Below are positions 44,943 to 54,949 of a stretch of 64,000 nt of DNA, piece after piece. The stretch comes from Microbacterium oxydans (GTDB lineage Bacteria; Actinomycetota; Actinomycetes; Actinomycetales; Microbacteriaceae): assembly GCF_006540085.1 (NCBI RefSeq), contig NZ_BJOG01000001.1, positions 186,001 through 250,000 of the forward strand, given 5' to 3'. A model generated the notes under the pieces. It had not been told where the DNA came from. It did no database searches and saw only the letters and a list, made by a program, of their open reading frames with translations. Each line of letters opens with the position of its first letter. The stretch's first letter is position 1. The translations under genes and the position numbers were made by a program.

Positions 44943-47609
44943 ATGATGACCGATTCGCAGGAGTCCGCCGCACCCTCACGCCCCTCGTTGGGTGTCCGCA
45001 TCGGACGCGTCGCGTTCCTCGTTGTGGCCGCGATCGTCGTGGTGGCCGTGGCTGCGGCGTTCTTCGTGACCTGGACGATCCAGCGCTCCTTCCCGCAGAC
45101 CGACGGATCCATCGAGCTCGACGGCCTCCAGGCCGAGGTCACCGTGCAGCGCGACGACCGCGGCATCCCGACGATCACCGCCGACTCCACGGACGATCTG
45201 TTCTACGCCCAGGGCTTCGTGCACGCGCAGGACCGCTTCTTCGAGATGGACTTCCGCCGCCACGTGACGTCCGGACGGGTCGCCGAGATGTTCGGGGAGT
45301 CGCAGGCCGGAACCGACGCCTTCCTCCGCACCCTCGGCTGGCGCAAGGTCGCCGAGGCCGAGGTCGAGGCCATGGACGACACCACCCGCGGCTACTACGA
45401 GGCGTATGCGGATGGGGTGAATGCCTACCTGGCCTCGCGTTCGGGTGCCGAGCTCTCGCTCGAGTACGCTGTGATCGGACTGCAGAACCCCGACTACGCC
45501 CCAGAGCCCTGGGAACCTGCCGATTCCGTGGCCTGGCTCAAGGCCATGGCCTGGGATCTCCGCGGCAACATCGAGGACGAGACCGAGCGATCGCTCCTCG
45601 CCGCCGAGCTGAGCACCGCTACCGACGGCAATGCCCCGGATGCCGCGACCACCGCGGACATGCTGGCGAAGCTCTACCCCGAGTACCCGTTCGCTGAGAA
45701 CCCCGTGATCGTCCCGAAGATCTCGACCGTTCCGGCGCTCGGCACGGGAGCGGAACCCGCAGCCTTCACCCCCGGCGAGACCGAGGGTGAGGCGCAGCAG
45801 GCGTCGACCACCATCGACTGGGAGGAGACCTCGAACGTCATCGAGGCCGCCAGCGTGCTGGTCGGCGACGTGGGCGAGGGCATCGGCTCGAACTCGTGGG
45901 TCGTCTCCGGAGACCTCACCGAGACGGGGATGCCGCTGCTCGCGAACGACCCGCACCTCGGAGCCTCCCTCCCCTCGGTCTGGTACCAGGTGCAATTGAA
46001 GTGCTCGACCGTGGACGAGGAGTGCCCGTTCGATGTGGGCGGCTTCTCGTTCTCCGGGCTGCCCGGCATCGTGATCGGCCACAACCAGAAGGTCGCGTGG
46101 GGGTTCACGAACCTCACCACCGACGTCACCGACCTCTACGTCGAGCGGGTCGAGGGCGACCAGTACTGGCGCGACGGAGCCCTGGTGCCGCTGGAGGAGA
46201 GCACGGAGACGATCAAGGTCGCCGGCGGCGATGACATCGATCTGACCATCCGCTCCACCATGCACGGCCCGATCATCTCCGGACTCACGGACGACTTCAC
46301 GGAGATCGCCGATGACCCAGAGCCCGCGCTGGGCGTCGAGGCCTCCGCACCGACCACTCCCGTCCCCGGGTCGGAGGACGCCGAGTACGCCGTGAGCCTG
46401 CGGTGGACGGCGCTCGATCCCGGGACGGCCGCGACGGCGATCTTCGCCCTCTCCACCGCGCAGGATTTCGATGACTTCCGCTACGCCGCGTCGCTCTTCG
46501 ACGTGCCGGCGCAGAACCTCATCTACGCCGACACCGAGGGCAACATCGGATACCAGGCCCCCGGCCGCCTCCCCATCCGCGGTGCTGGCGACGGATGGAT
46601 GCCCCAGCCCGGATGGGACAGCAGCTACGACTGGACGGGCTTCATCCCGTTCGAGGAGCTGCCGGTGTCGTACAACCCGAACTCGGGGTACATCGTCACC
46701 GCGAACAACGCGATCGTGACGGACGACTACGCCTACTTCCTCTCCCGCGACTGGGACTACGGCTACCGGGCGGCGCGGATCGCCCACCTCATCGAACGGC
46801 GGGCGGCGGTCGCCCCACTGACCGCCGACGACATGCGCGACATCCAGATGGACAACGAGATGTGGATCGGAACGCAGCTGGCGACCGCCATGGCCGAGGT
46901 CGACGTCTCCGGGGCAGGCGCGTCCGATGCCGTCGACCTCTTGGAGGCCTGGGACGGTCAGAACAGCGCATCGTCGGCGGCCGCCGCCTATGCGAACGTG
47001 CTGTGGTCGAACCTGGTGCAGAACATCTTCACCGAGCGCGAGCAGCCCCTCCCGATCGATGGTCAGGGGCGCCTGTTCACGGTCGTCTCCGCCATGCTGA
47101 CCGATCCGTCCGACCCGCTCTGGACCAACGAGCAGCTCGACGTCGACGGGATGGAGCAGATGCTCGCGCTGTCGGCGGAGGAGGCCTACGACGAGCTCGC
47201 AGCCCTGCAGGGGACCACGATCTCGCGATGGAACTGGGGTGACCTGCACGCGATCACCCTCACCAGCGACACGCTCGGCTCGTCGGGGATCGCCCCGATC
47301 GAAGCACTGTTCAACCGCGGGCCGTTCCCCGTGAGCGGAGGAGCGTCCGTCGTGAACGCGACCGGATGGGAGCTCGGCGTCTCGTATGCGACGACGACGG
47401 TGCCGTCGATGCGGATGGTGGTCGATCTCTCCGACTTCGACGCCTCGACCTGGAACCACCTGACCGGTGCCTCCGGACACGCGTTCCACGAGCACTACAC
47501 CGATCAGACCGCCGACTGGGCGGCAGGCGCCCAGAAGCCGTGGGCGTACTCGACGAAGGCGGTGAAGTCCGCAGCCGTCGACACGCTGGTGCTCAGCCCG
47601 GCCGACTGA
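44943..47609 (+). CDS. Penicillin acylase-family Ntn hydrolase, membrane anchored
   Basis: 888 residues. A basic head and one membrane span (VAFLVVAAIVVVAVAAAFFV) anchor the protein so that the mature enzyme faces outwards. DLFYAQGFVHAQDRFFEMDF is the conserved alpha-chain region. Autocleavage is expected before Ser316 in GIGSNSWVVSG, leaving an N-terminal Ser on the beta chain, with NDPHLGASLPSVWYQVQL next. The family removes acyl groups from penicillins, acyl-homoserine lactones or lipopeptides. Start is ATG 44943 or the following ATG. Confidence 0.93.
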   Translation: MMTDSQESAAPSRPSLGVRIGRVAFLVVAAIVVVAVAAAFFVTWTIQRSFPQTDGSIELDGLQAEVTVQRDDRGIPTITADSTDDLFYAQGFVHAQDRFFEMDFRRHVTSGRVAEMFGESQAGTDAFLRTLGWRKVAEAEVEAMDDTTRGYYEAYADGVNAYLASRSGAELSLEYAVIGLQNPDYAPEPWEPADSVAWLKAMAWDLRGNIEDETERSLLAAELSTATDGNAPDAATTADMLAKLYPEYPFAENPVIVPKISTVPALGTGAEPAAFTPGETEGEAQQASTTIDWEETSNVIEAASVLVGDVGEGIGSNSWVVSGDLTETGMPLLANDPHLGASLPSVWYQVQLKCSTVDEECPFDVGGFSFSGLPGIVIGHNQKVAWGFTNLTTDVTDLYVERVEGDQYWRDGALVPLEESTETIKVAGGDDIDLTIRSTMHGPIISGLTDDFTEIADDPEPALGVEASAPTTPVPGSEDAEYAVSLRWTALDPGTAATAIFALSTAQDFDDFRYAASLFDVPAQNLIYADTEGNIGYQAPGRLPIRGAGDGWMPQPGWDSSYDWTGFIPFEELPVSYNPNSGYIVTANNAIVTDDYAYFLSRDWDYGYRAARIAHLIERRAAVAPLTADDMRDIQMDNEMWIGTQLATAMAEVDVSGAGASDAVDLLEAWDGQNSASSAAAAYANVLWSNLVQNIFTEREQPLPIDGQGRLFTVVSAMLTDPSDPLWTNEQLDVDGMEQMLALSAEEAYDELAALQGTTISRWNWGDLHAITLTSDTLGSSGIAPIEALFNRGPFPVSGGASVVNATGWELGVSYATTTVPSMRMVVDLSDFDASTWNHLTGASGHAFHEHYTDQTADWAAGAQKPWAYSTKAVKSAAVDTLVLSPAD

Positions 47610-47653
47610 ACCCGAGGGTCGGAGTATCCGAGCACTGCCCCAGGATGCTCGGC

Positions 47654-47659
47654 TAGCGT
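47654..47659 (+). promoter_or_regulatory. TAGCGT -10 box, leaderless promoter
   Basis: TAGCGT ends 6 bases before GTG 47666; no Shine-Dalgarno sequence precedes it. Confidence 0.55.
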
Positions 47660-47665
47660 GGATGG

Positions 47666-48427
47666 GTGCCAACCAGCTACCTCGCCCCCAAGGGCACCCC
47701 CGTCACGCTCCTGGAGTTCGAGCACGGAGGTGCGACCCTCATCGCCGAGACGTTCGGAGAAGGACCGCACACCTACCTGCTCCTGCACGGTATCGGCATG
47801 GGGCGCAGCGTCTACCTCGACGTCGTGCAGCGGCTCGATGGACGAGTCATCGCGGTCGATCTGCCGGGCCTCGGGGAGGCGCCAGAGCCCACGCGCACCC
47901 TCACGATGGAGCGGCACGCCGACCTGGTCGCGGCCTACCTCCAGCACGTGGACTCCGGCCCCGTTCTCGTGATCGGCCACTCCATGGGGAGCCAGATCGC
48001 TGCCGAGCTCGCCGCACGCCATCCGTCCCTCGTCGAAGGAGTGGTGCTCGCCGGTCCCACCGTGAACAAGGCGGCACGCAACATCGGAGCGCAGGCCCGC
48101 TACCTGCTGACCGACCTCATCGGCGAGCGGCCGCTGGTCATCTGGCGGGGAGCCCGCGAGTACCTCCGCGGCGGACCACACCTCTTCCGCAAGATGCGCG
48201 CAACGATCGTGCACGAGCCGGAAGACGCCTTCGCGCGCATCGAGTGCCCGGTGCTGGTGCTGCGCGGAGAGAGCGACCCGCTGGCACCGATGAGCTGGTG
48301 CCGCGAGATCATCGACGCGATCCCCGGAGCCGACCTCGAGGTGATCCCCGACCATGGTCACGGCACCCTGATCAGCGACTCCGAGCCCGCGGCACGCCTG
48401 ATCCACGAGTTCGCCGCCCGCATCTGA
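47666..48427 (+). CDS. Alpha/beta hydrolase
   Basis: 253 residues. The strand-turn-helix VIGHSMGSQIAAE carries the nucleophile Ser, RGESDPLAP the acid and PDHGHGTLI the His. The HGIGMGRS oxyanion-like loop sits near residue 40. It is intracellular and leaderless. The adjacent acylase-family gene suggests related acyl chemistry but no link is demonstrated. The two genes are separated by 56 bases. Confidence 0.9.
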   Translation: MPTSYLAPKGTPVTLLEFEHGGATLIAETFGEGPHTYLLLHGIGMGRSVYLDVVQRLDGRVIAVDLPGLGEAPEPTRTLTMERHADLVAAYLQHVDSGPVLVIGHSMGSQIAAELAARHPSLVEGVVLAGPTVNKAARNIGAQARYLLTDLIGERPLVIWRGAREYLRGGPHLFRKMRATIVHEPEDAFARIECPVLVLRGESDPLAPMSWCREIIDAIPGADLEVIPDHGHGTLISDSEPAARLIHEFAARI

Positions 48428-48474
48428 CGCCCGCGGGCTCTCCGTCGAGCGGCTCCCGGGATCAGACCTCGAGG

Positions 48475-48864
48475 TCAGCCGGCGGCGGGCGGGGTCTGCT
48501 TCGACTCGGCGAGTTCGTCGACCACGAGACCGCGCTGCTCGATGGTGCCGTTGCGATACGCCTGCCGTCCGACCATGTGCGCCGAGAGCGGAGCGGTCGC
48601 GAACTGCATGAGCACCACCGGGGCGACCAGCACGAACCCGAGCAGGATGCCGCCGATCGAGCGCTGCGACAGCGCGATGGCGATGCAGATGAGGAGCAGA
48701 CCGAGAACCTGCGGCTTGGTCGCCGCGTGCAGTCGCGAAGGCACATCGCGGAAGTGCAGCAGCCCGACCGCAGCCGACAGGCACAGCACGGCGCCGAGCA
48801 GGATGAGCACGAGCACCGCCACGTCGATGACGGCGTCGGGGATCATGAGACCGAACACGTTCAT
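48475..48864 (-). CDS. mnhG: Mrp antiporter subunit MnhG
   Basis: 129 residues with three spans and the conserved MnhG pattern LLGAVLCLSAAVGLLHFRDVPSRLHAATKPQVLG. It is the smallest-end member of the Mrp Na+(K+)/H+ antiporter. ATG 48864 overlaps the MnhF stop (ATGA). The C-terminal 25 residues (QAYRNGTIEQRGLVVDEL) form a short cytosolic tail. Confidence 0.92.
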   Translation of the reverse strand: MNVFGLMIPDAVIDVAVLVLILLGAVLCLSAAVGLLHFRDVPSRLHAATKPQVLGLLLICIAIALSQRSIGGILLGFVLVAPVVLMQFATAPLSAHMVGRQAYRNGTIEQRGLVVDELAESKQTPPAAG

Positions 48865-49130
48865 GGTGTCGTGTTGTCCCTTCTCGCGACGAAGCGGGCG
48901 ACGGCGATCGAGCCGAACACCCCGATGGCCGCGATGATCAGGAGCACCGGGATGTTGCGGGTGTGACCGTTGATGGCCATCTCCGCACCGATCACGCACA
49001 TCACCTCGGTGAGGAGCACGTCGGAGGCCACGGCCCTGTCGAGGATCGACGGCCCGCGCACGACCCGGATCAGGGCGAGCACGGCGGCAATGCCGAACAC
49101 CACCATGATCAGCAGCAGGAGGATGTTCAT
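48861..49130 (-). CDS. mnhF: Mrp antiporter subunit MnhF
   Basis: 89 residues with three spans; LIRVVRGPSILDRAVASDVLL is the conserved MnhF signature. It overlaps MnhE by ATGA at its start and MnhG at its end. Part of the antiporter membrane complex. Confidence 0.92.
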   Translation of the reverse strand: MNILLLLIMVVFGIAAVLALIRVVRGPSILDRAVASDVLLTEVMCVIGAEMAINGHTRNIPVLLIIAAIGVFGSIAVARFVARRDNTTP

Positions 49131-49717
49131 CGGGCACCGCCCTTCGTCAGTCCGAGGCCCGCACGCTCGTCGGCCTTGAGGGCACGATACTGAGCGGGGT
49201 CTCCGAGCGCACGCACGACCCGCTGCTCCCAGCGCAGCACGCCCGCACGCTGCTTCTCCACGTCGTCGAGGTTCCTGACGCCGATCACGTGCAGGTACAG
49301 GATCCGGCGGTCGCGGTCGGTCTCCACGACCAGCGACCCGGGGATCAGCGACGACACGACAGCGACGTGCGTCATGACGAGGTCGTCCGCGTAGCGCAGC
49401 GGCACCGCGATGATGGCCGTCCCCGGCTGTCGGCGGAAGTCGAAGACCTGCACGGTGACCGAGAGGGCGCCGCTCAGCACGGCGAACAGGAACTGCACCA
49501 CGAAGAGTGCCGCGTACCAGAGGTTGATCCGGCCGGAGAGCGCGACGGTCGGCAGGCGGAACACGCGGGTGACGAAGATCGCGACGACGAGTCCCGTGAG
49601 GAACGACAGCACCGTGAACTGCGCCCACAACAGCATCCAGAGCACGACGAGCCACGCGAGGAACGGCAGCTGCACGCGGATGTCGCGCCACAGGTGACGC
49701 CGGGTGTCACGCGCCAT
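49127..49717 (-). CDS. mnhE: Mrp antiporter subunit MnhE
   Basis: 196 residues with two or three spans (LAWLVVLWMLLWAQFTVLSF) and the conserved cytosolic part DDLVMTHVAVVSSLIPGSLVVE. It overlaps MnhD by one start/stop pair and MnhF by four bases. The C-terminal helical tail (VEKQRAGVLRWEQRVVRAL) is longer than usual. Confidence 0.92.
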   Translation of the reverse strand: MARDTRRHLWRDIRVQLPFLAWLVVLWMLLWAQFTVLSFLTGLVVAIFVTRVFRLPTVALSGRINLWYAALFVVQFLFAVLSGALSVTVQVFDFRRQPGTAIIAVPLRYADDLVMTHVAVVSSLIPGSLVVETDRDRRILYLHVIGVRNLDDVEKQRAGVLRWEQRVVRALGDPAQYRALKADERAGLGLTKGGAR

Positions 49718-51267
49718 CAGCCCACCTCGTCTTCCAGTTGCACGAGGCTCACGGGCTGCAGCAGTCCGGCGCCGATGCGGTCGCAGAGGGCGTACAGGGG
49801 ACCGGCGAACACGGTCAGAGCGAGGGTCACAGCGACCATGCCTCCGGTCGCGAGGGTCATGATCTTCGGGATGCGGCGACGCTCCTGCTGCTCGTCGGCG
49901 GCGGGGGCGTTACCCAGGTAGGAGATGCGGCCCTCGGTCTCGGTGGAGTCCTCCTCCTCGCGCCAGAAGGCGAGGTTCCAGGCGCGCATCAGCGCGTACA
50001 GCGTCAGCAGCGAGGTGATGATACCGCCGAAGATCAGCACGATCATGATCGGAGTCCCGACGGAGGCCGCAGCTTCGAACAGCGCGAACTTGCCGATGAA
50101 CCCCGAGAAGGGTGGCAGGCCGCCGAGGTTGATCGCGGGAACGAAGTACAGCACCGCGATGACCGGGGCGACCTTCAGCAGCCCCTTGACCCGCAGGATC
50201 GACGTGCTTCCCGCTCGGCGTTCCACGAGCCCGACGGCGAGGAACAGCGTCGTCTGCACGACGATGTGGTGAACGATGTAGTACACCGTCGCGCCGATAG
50301 CGGCGGGCGTCGCTATCGCGAGCCCGAAGATCATGTAGCCCACGTGGCTGACCAGCGTGAACGACAGGATTCGTTTGAGCTCTGCCTGCGCCACGGCGCC
50401 GAGCACTCCGACGATCATGGTCGCGAGCGCGATGATCAGCAGCAGGGTGTCGATGCTGTTCGAGGCGAAGAGCTGCGTCTCGGTGCGGATCAGCGCATAC
50501 ACGCCGACCTTCGTCAGCAAGCCGGCGAACACGGCGGTGACCGGGGCCGGAGCGGTCGGGTACGAGTCGGGCAACCAGAACGACACCGGGAAGATGGCAG
50601 CCTTGATGCCGAAGGCCACCACGAGCATCAGGTGCAGCACCAGCTGCGTCTCCTGGGGGAGCTCCGACATCCGCTCGGCGATCTGGGCCATGTTGACCGT
50701 GCCGAGCGCGCCGTAGATCATGGCGATCGAGGCGAGGAACAGGATCGACGAGACCAGCGAGACGACGATGTAGACCGCGCCGGTGCGGATACGGGACTCG
50801 GTGCTGCCCAGCGTGATCAGCACGTAGGAGGCGACGAGCAGGATCTCGAATCCGACGTACAGGTTGAACAGGTCCCCGGCGATGAAGGCGTTGAAGATAC
50901 CGGCCGCGAGGATCAGGTACGACGGGTTGAAGATGGAGATCGGCGTCTCGTCGGTGCCGTCCGCCGCACCTTGGCCGATGGAGAAGAGCAGCACCGCGAG
51001 CAGCACGATGCTGGAGATCAGCACCAGGAGCGCGGCGAGCCGGTCGACATAGAGCACGATGCCGAACGGAACGGGCCATCCGCCGACCGACACCGCGAGC
51101 GGAGCACCCGAATCGACGACGACCAGGAGCACGGCGGCGATGATCGAGACGGCGGCGAGGGTGGCGACGGTGACGACGACCTGGAGGCGCGCGTTCCGGC
51201 CGAAAACGAGAGTGACGGCGGCACCGAGCAGTGGCAGTGCGACGAGGAGGGGGACGAGGGCGGTCAT
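49717..51267 (-). CDS. mnhD: Mrp antiporter subunit MnhD (NADH dehydrogenase-like)
   Basis: 516 residues and about 14 spans of the NuoN/MnhD fold. IFNAFIAGDLFNLYVGFEILLV and AIFPVSFWLPDSYPTAPAPV are typical, with the conserved Lys/Glu residues in trans-membrane helices. It catalyses cation/proton exchange together with MnhA. Confidence 0.94.
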   Translation of the reverse strand: MTALVPLLVALPLLGAAVTLVFGRNARLQVVVTVATLAAVSIIAAVLLVVVDSGAPLAVSVGGWPVPFGIVLYVDRLAALLVLISSIVLLAVLLFSIGQGAADGTDETPISIFNPSYLILAAGIFNAFIAGDLFNLYVGFEILLVASYVLITLGSTESRIRTGAVYIVVSLVSSILFLASIAMIYGALGTVNMAQIAERMSELPQETQLVLHLMLVVAFGIKAAIFPVSFWLPDSYPTAPAPVTAVFAGLLTKVGVYALIRTETQLFASNSIDTLLLIIALATMIVGVLGAVAQAELKRILSFTLVSHVGYMIFGLAIATPAAIGATVYYIVHHIVVQTTLFLAVGLVERRAGSTSILRVKGLLKVAPVIAVLYFVPAINLGGLPPFSGFIGKFALFEAAASVGTPIMIVLIFGGIITSLLTLYALMRAWNLAFWREEEDSTETEGRISYLGNAPAADEQQERRRIPKIMTLATGGMVAVTLALTVFAGPLYALCDRIGAGLLQPVSLVQLEDEVG

Positions 51268-51860
51268 GGCCTGCCCTCCTCGTTCTCGTCGTGGTCATCG
51301 GGTTCGTCGGGGCGCGGTTCTCGACCCTCGTCCGCAGCAGAGGGTTCGCTCCCCCAACCGGTCGGAGCGTCATACGGCGCATCGTCGTGGATGGAGGGGT
51401 GGTCCCGCATGTGCAGCACCGTGATCGGCGCGGTCTGCACGCCGACGAAGTCCGTGGTCGCCTCGTCGTCGTCCGTCTCGGATTCGTCGTCCATGAGGTC
51501 TTCGTCGGCATCGGTGCGCTCGCGAAGGGCGATGTCTGCCTCGTCGTCCTCGACCGTGTCGGCCTGTCCGAGCTGCCAGGAGCGATAGATCAGTGCGAGG
51601 AGGAAGGCCGAGACCGCGAACGTGATCACGATGGCCGTGAGGGTGAGCGCCTGCGGGAGGGGGTCGCTCATCTCACCCTCGGTACCGAAGAACGGGGCGT
51701 TGCCCGGCACGCCCATCACGATCAGCAGCAGCAGATTGGTGGCGTTGCCGAGCAGCAGGAAGCCGATCAGCACGCGGGTCAGGCTGCGCTCCAGCATCGC
51801 GTAGACACCGCATGCGAAGAGGATGGCCATGATGACGATCAGGGTGAGGGAGACATCCAT
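51264..51860 (-). CDS. mnhC: Mrp antiporter subunit MnhC with a long acidic tail
   Basis: 198 residues. The three-span NuoK-like core (LIVIMAILFACGVYAMLERSL, LIGFLLLGNATNLLLLIVMG) occupies the first 115 residues. An acidic tail follows (EDDEADIALRERTDADEDL, DDESETDDDEATTDF), about 80 residues beyond the usual MnhC length. It overlaps mnhD by four bases and mnhA by one. The tail may interact with cations or partners at the membrane surface. Confidence 0.9.
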   Translation of the reverse strand: MDVSLTLIVIMAILFACGVYAMLERSLTRVLIGFLLLGNATNLLLLIVMGVPGNAPFFGTEGEMSDPLPQALTLTAIVITFAVSAFLLALIYRSWQLGQADTVEDDEADIALRERTDADEDLMDDESETDDDEATTDFVGVQTAPITVLHMRDHPSIHDDAPYDAPTGWGSEPSAADEGREPRPDEPDDHDENEEGRP

Positions 51861-54829
51861 CAGCTGCTCCTCCCGCCCCGCGAGAGGAATCCTTCAGGAC
51901 CGGGCGTGGTGCGCAGGGCGGCCTGACGGTCGACCTCGGCCCCGAGGCTGCGGAGCACGTCGAGCACGAGTCCGATCACGACGAGATAGACGCCCACATC
52001 GAAGATGGTCGACGTGACGAACTCCATGTGTCCGATGAGCGGGATCTCCCACTCCCAGAACGTGCTGGTCAAGGGGGCGAGGCCGAAGAACAGGGGCACC
52101 ACGGCCGTGCCGACGGCCAGGATGAGGCCGGTGCCGAGGAGGCGTCCCGCGTCCGTCGGGGCCGCGGCTCCCAGCTCCCAGCGACCGCCGGCGATGTAGC
52201 GCATCACCAGCGCCATACCCGCGACGAGACCGCCGGCGAACCCGCCACCCGGCAGGTTGTGCCCGGAGAACAGCAGGAAGATCGACACCACGATGATCGT
52301 GTGGAACAGAATGCGGACGATCACCTCGAGCAGGATCGACCTGTTCTCGGGCTTCATCTTCTGGCCGCCGACGAGCCATGCCCGCGGGCTGCTCTCGTTC
52401 TCGGACGTCTGGAAGCGGATGCCCTCGGTCGTCTCGACGAGGGGGCGGCTGCGCGCGGCCTTGCGCGTGGCTCGCGGCAGGTTCTTGGTGGCGGCCAGCA
52501 GATCGGCGCGGTGCGTGACGAATACGAGGGAGGCGACGCCCGTCGCGGCGAGCACGAGCACCGAGAGCTCGCCCATGGTGTCCCAGCCACGCAGGTCGAC
52601 GAGCGCCACGTTGACGACGTTCTTGCCGTGGCCGATCTCGTACGCGAGCTTCGGGAACGCCTCCGAGATCGGGTCGGCGACGCGGGACTGGGTGGCGACG
52701 ACGGCCACGAAGGCCATCGTGACGCCCACGCCGATGGCCAGCAGGGCGCGGGGGATGCGCCCGACCGAGGCGTTGTGCTCGCCCATGCGCGCGGGAAGAC
52801 GACGCAGCACGAGGGCGAAGGTGACCATCGTGACCGTCTCGACCAGGATCTGCGTGAGCGCGAGGTCGGGGGCGCCGCTCGTCGCGAAGAGCACGACCAT
52901 TCCGAGTCCAGTGACCGAGACCAGCACCACGCCGGTGTAGCGCTTGCGCGCACGGACCGCGAAGATGCCGGCGATCGCCATGATCGGCGCGACGGCGATC
53001 TGCGCCGGGGTGTGCCAGAGGGACAGGTTGTACCGATCGATGTCGCTCGCGATCAGCGCCGTGACCTCGGCGGCGACGAACACCACGAAGATGGTGCCGA
53101 CGTACACGGGCAGCGAGCCGCGCTGCGTGAGCGTCGTGCTGAGCACCGAGAGACGGTCGACGCCGCGCATGACGAAGTAGTACACGTCGGCCGCGGTGAA
53201 GCGCAGGATGCGAGCCTTGCGGTCCCAGGCGGTCCTGCGGGTGAGCAGGAACAGCCCGATGCCGAGCAGGATCGACAGGATCGAGATGCCCAGCGCCGGT
53301 TCGAAGCCGTGCCAGAGCGCCAAGTGGCCAGGGCCCTCGACGGCTTCCCCGGAGTGATCGAGGCCGGGGGTCGCCGTGAGGGCGTATCCCTGCAGAGCGG
53401 TGTCCAGGGCGGGAGCGCCGATGCCGGTGGCGAGGGTGACCCCCGCGAGGATGATCGGCGCGGACAGGAAGCCCACCGGCGGATCGGGCCATGCGGTGTC
53501 GGGAAGCTGCTGGCCCTGGTCGTCGCGCTTCTTCCAGAACGCACCCCAGAGGAAGCGCACGCCATATGCCGCAGTCAGCATGGAACCGAGGACGATCCCG
53601 ATCAGCGCGACGAGACCCCAGGCGGAGCCGCCCTGCGCGTCGTCGAGGAGCGCGGTGAGCGTCGATTCCTTGGCGACGAAGCCGATGGTCGGGGCGATAC
53701 CCGCCATGGAGGCGACGGAGATGAATGCCGCTGTGGCCATGACGGGCGCCTGCCGACCGACACCGGAGAGCTCGTTGATGTCACGGGTCGACAGTTGGCG
53801 GTCGATCACACCGACTATGAGGAACAGCGCCGACTTGAACAGCGCGTGGCCGATGACCAGGGCGAGACCGGCGAGGGCGGTCGCCTGCGTGCCGTAGCCG
53901 ACGACGATCGCGAAGAAGCCGAGCTGGCTCACGGTGCCGAAGGCGAGGATGCGCTTGAGGTCGGTCTCCCGAAGCGCCTGGATTCCGCCGAGCAGCATCG
54001 TGACGATGCCGAGCGTGATGACGATCGGTCGCCATGTCGTGCTGAACGCGAAGATCGGGGCGAAGCGGGCGATCAGGTAGATGCCGGCTTTCACCATCGC
54101 GGCCGCATGCAGGTAGGCGCTGACCGGGGTGGGTGCCGCCATGGCACCCGGAAGCCAGAAGTGGAAGGGGAACAGCGCCGATTTGCTGATGGCCCCGATC
54201 AGGAGCATCACGATCGCGGCGTCGATGAGCGGCCCACTGGGCGCGAGCTCGAGGATCTCGCGGATGCTCGAGGTGCCCGTGTCGACGACGAGCAGCACGA
54301 CGCCGACGAACATCACGAGACCGCCGAGCGTGGTCACGAGTAGCGCCTGCAGTGCGGCACGACGGCTGGCAGCGCGCCGACGGTAATGGCCGATGAGGAG
54401 GTAGGAGAGGATGCTCGTGACTTCCCAGAACATGACGAGCATCACGAGGTCGTCGGTGAGCACGAGCCCGTACATCGCCCCGGCGAAGCCGAGCAGGACA
54501 CCGGCGAACTGGCCGACCCCCGCGGAGTCCTCGTAGAAGTACCAGCGGCAGTAGAGAAGCACGAGCGCGCCGACGCCGGTGACGATCAGCGTGAGCACCC
54601 AGCCGAGCACGTCCATGTTCATGGAGAGGTTGAGTCCCAGCTGCGGGATCCACTCGACCGATTCGAACGGGACGGGGCCGTCGAGCACCCGCGGCGTCAT
54701 GACGAGCGCGTGCACGAAGGCGGCTGCCGGAACGAGGGCGGCGATGGCGAAGGCCTGAGCTCCGAGCCAGCGCACCAGAACGGGCATCAGCAGCGACCCG
54801 AGGAGGAACACAGCGAGGAGCATCAGCAT
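51860..54829 (-). CDS. mnhA: Fused Mrp antiporter subunits MnhA and MnhB
   Basis: 989 residues. The MnhA part (NuoL-like, about 1-780) carries LTDDLVMLVMFWEVTSILSYLLIGHYRR and FHFWLPGAMAAPTPVSAYLHA. The last 170 residues are MnhB (RSILLEVIVRILFHTIIVVS, LPGGGFAGGLVAGMALVMRY). MnhAB fusions are known in actinobacteria. I chose ATG 54829 because GAGGGAG lies 8 bases upstream; a GTG at 54868 would add 13 residues. First gene of the operon. Confidence 0.93.
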   Translation of the reverse strand: MLMLLAVFLLGSLLMPVLVRWLGAQAFAIAALVPAAAFVHALVMTPRVLDGPVPFESVEWIPQLGLNLSMNMDVLGWVLTLIVTGVGALVLLYCRWYFYEDSAGVGQFAGVLLGFAGAMYGLVLTDDLVMLVMFWEVTSILSYLLIGHYRRRAASRRAALQALLVTTLGGLVMFVGVVLLVVDTGTSSIREILELAPSGPLIDAAIVMLLIGAISKSALFPFHFWLPGAMAAPTPVSAYLHAAAMVKAGIYLIARFAPIFAFSTTWRPIVITLGIVTMLLGGIQALRETDLKRILAFGTVSQLGFFAIVVGYGTQATALAGLALVIGHALFKSALFLIVGVIDRQLSTRDINELSGVGRQAPVMATAAFISVASMAGIAPTIGFVAKESTLTALLDDAQGGSAWGLVALIGIVLGSMLTAAYGVRFLWGAFWKKRDDQGQQLPDTAWPDPPVGFLSAPIILAGVTLATGIGAPALDTALQGYALTATPGLDHSGEAVEGPGHLALWHGFEPALGISILSILLGIGLFLLTRRTAWDRKARILRFTAADVYYFVMRGVDRLSVLSTTLTQRGSLPVYVGTIFVVFVAAEVTALIASDIDRYNLSLWHTPAQIAVAPIMAIAGIFAVRARKRYTGVVLVSVTGLGMVVLFATSGAPDLALTQILVETVTMVTFALVLRRLPARMGEHNASVGRIPRALLAIGVGVTMAFVAVVATQSRVADPISEAFPKLAYEIGHGKNVVNVALVDLRGWDTMGELSVLVLAATGVASLVFVTHRADLLAATKNLPRATRKAARSRPLVETTEGIRFQTSENESSPRAWLVGGQKMKPENRSILLEVIVRILFHTIIVVSIFLLFSGHNLPGGGFAGGLVAGMALVMRYIAGGRWELGAAAPTDAGRLLGTGLILAVGTAVVPLFFGLAPLTSTFWEWEIPLIGHMEFVTSTIFDVGVYLVVIGLVLDVLRSLGAEVDRQAALRTTPGPEGFLSRGGRSS

Positions 54830-54925
54830 ATACGCGGCTCCCTCAGGGCTCGTCGGCCATTTCGGCACAGGCGGGCGGGTGTCAGACCAGTTTACCGGCG
54901 CGAGAGGTTCCTGCGGTCCACAGTT

Positions 54926-54937
54926 GCACGATCGTGC
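54926..54937. promoter_or_regulatory. GCACGATCGTGC palindrome in the divergent region
   Basis: A 12-base perfect dyad, 12 bases before ATG 54950 and 97 bases before the mnhA start. It may be an operator for the membrane protein gene. Confidence 0.3.
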
Positions 54938-54949
54938 GAGAGTTGGCCC

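Noticed and set aside
51860..54343. Long plus-strand frames opposite the Mrp operon
   Set aside because: They mirror the membrane protein genes, are almost all Arg/Asp/Gly/Glu/Gln, and lack starts with ribosome binding sites.
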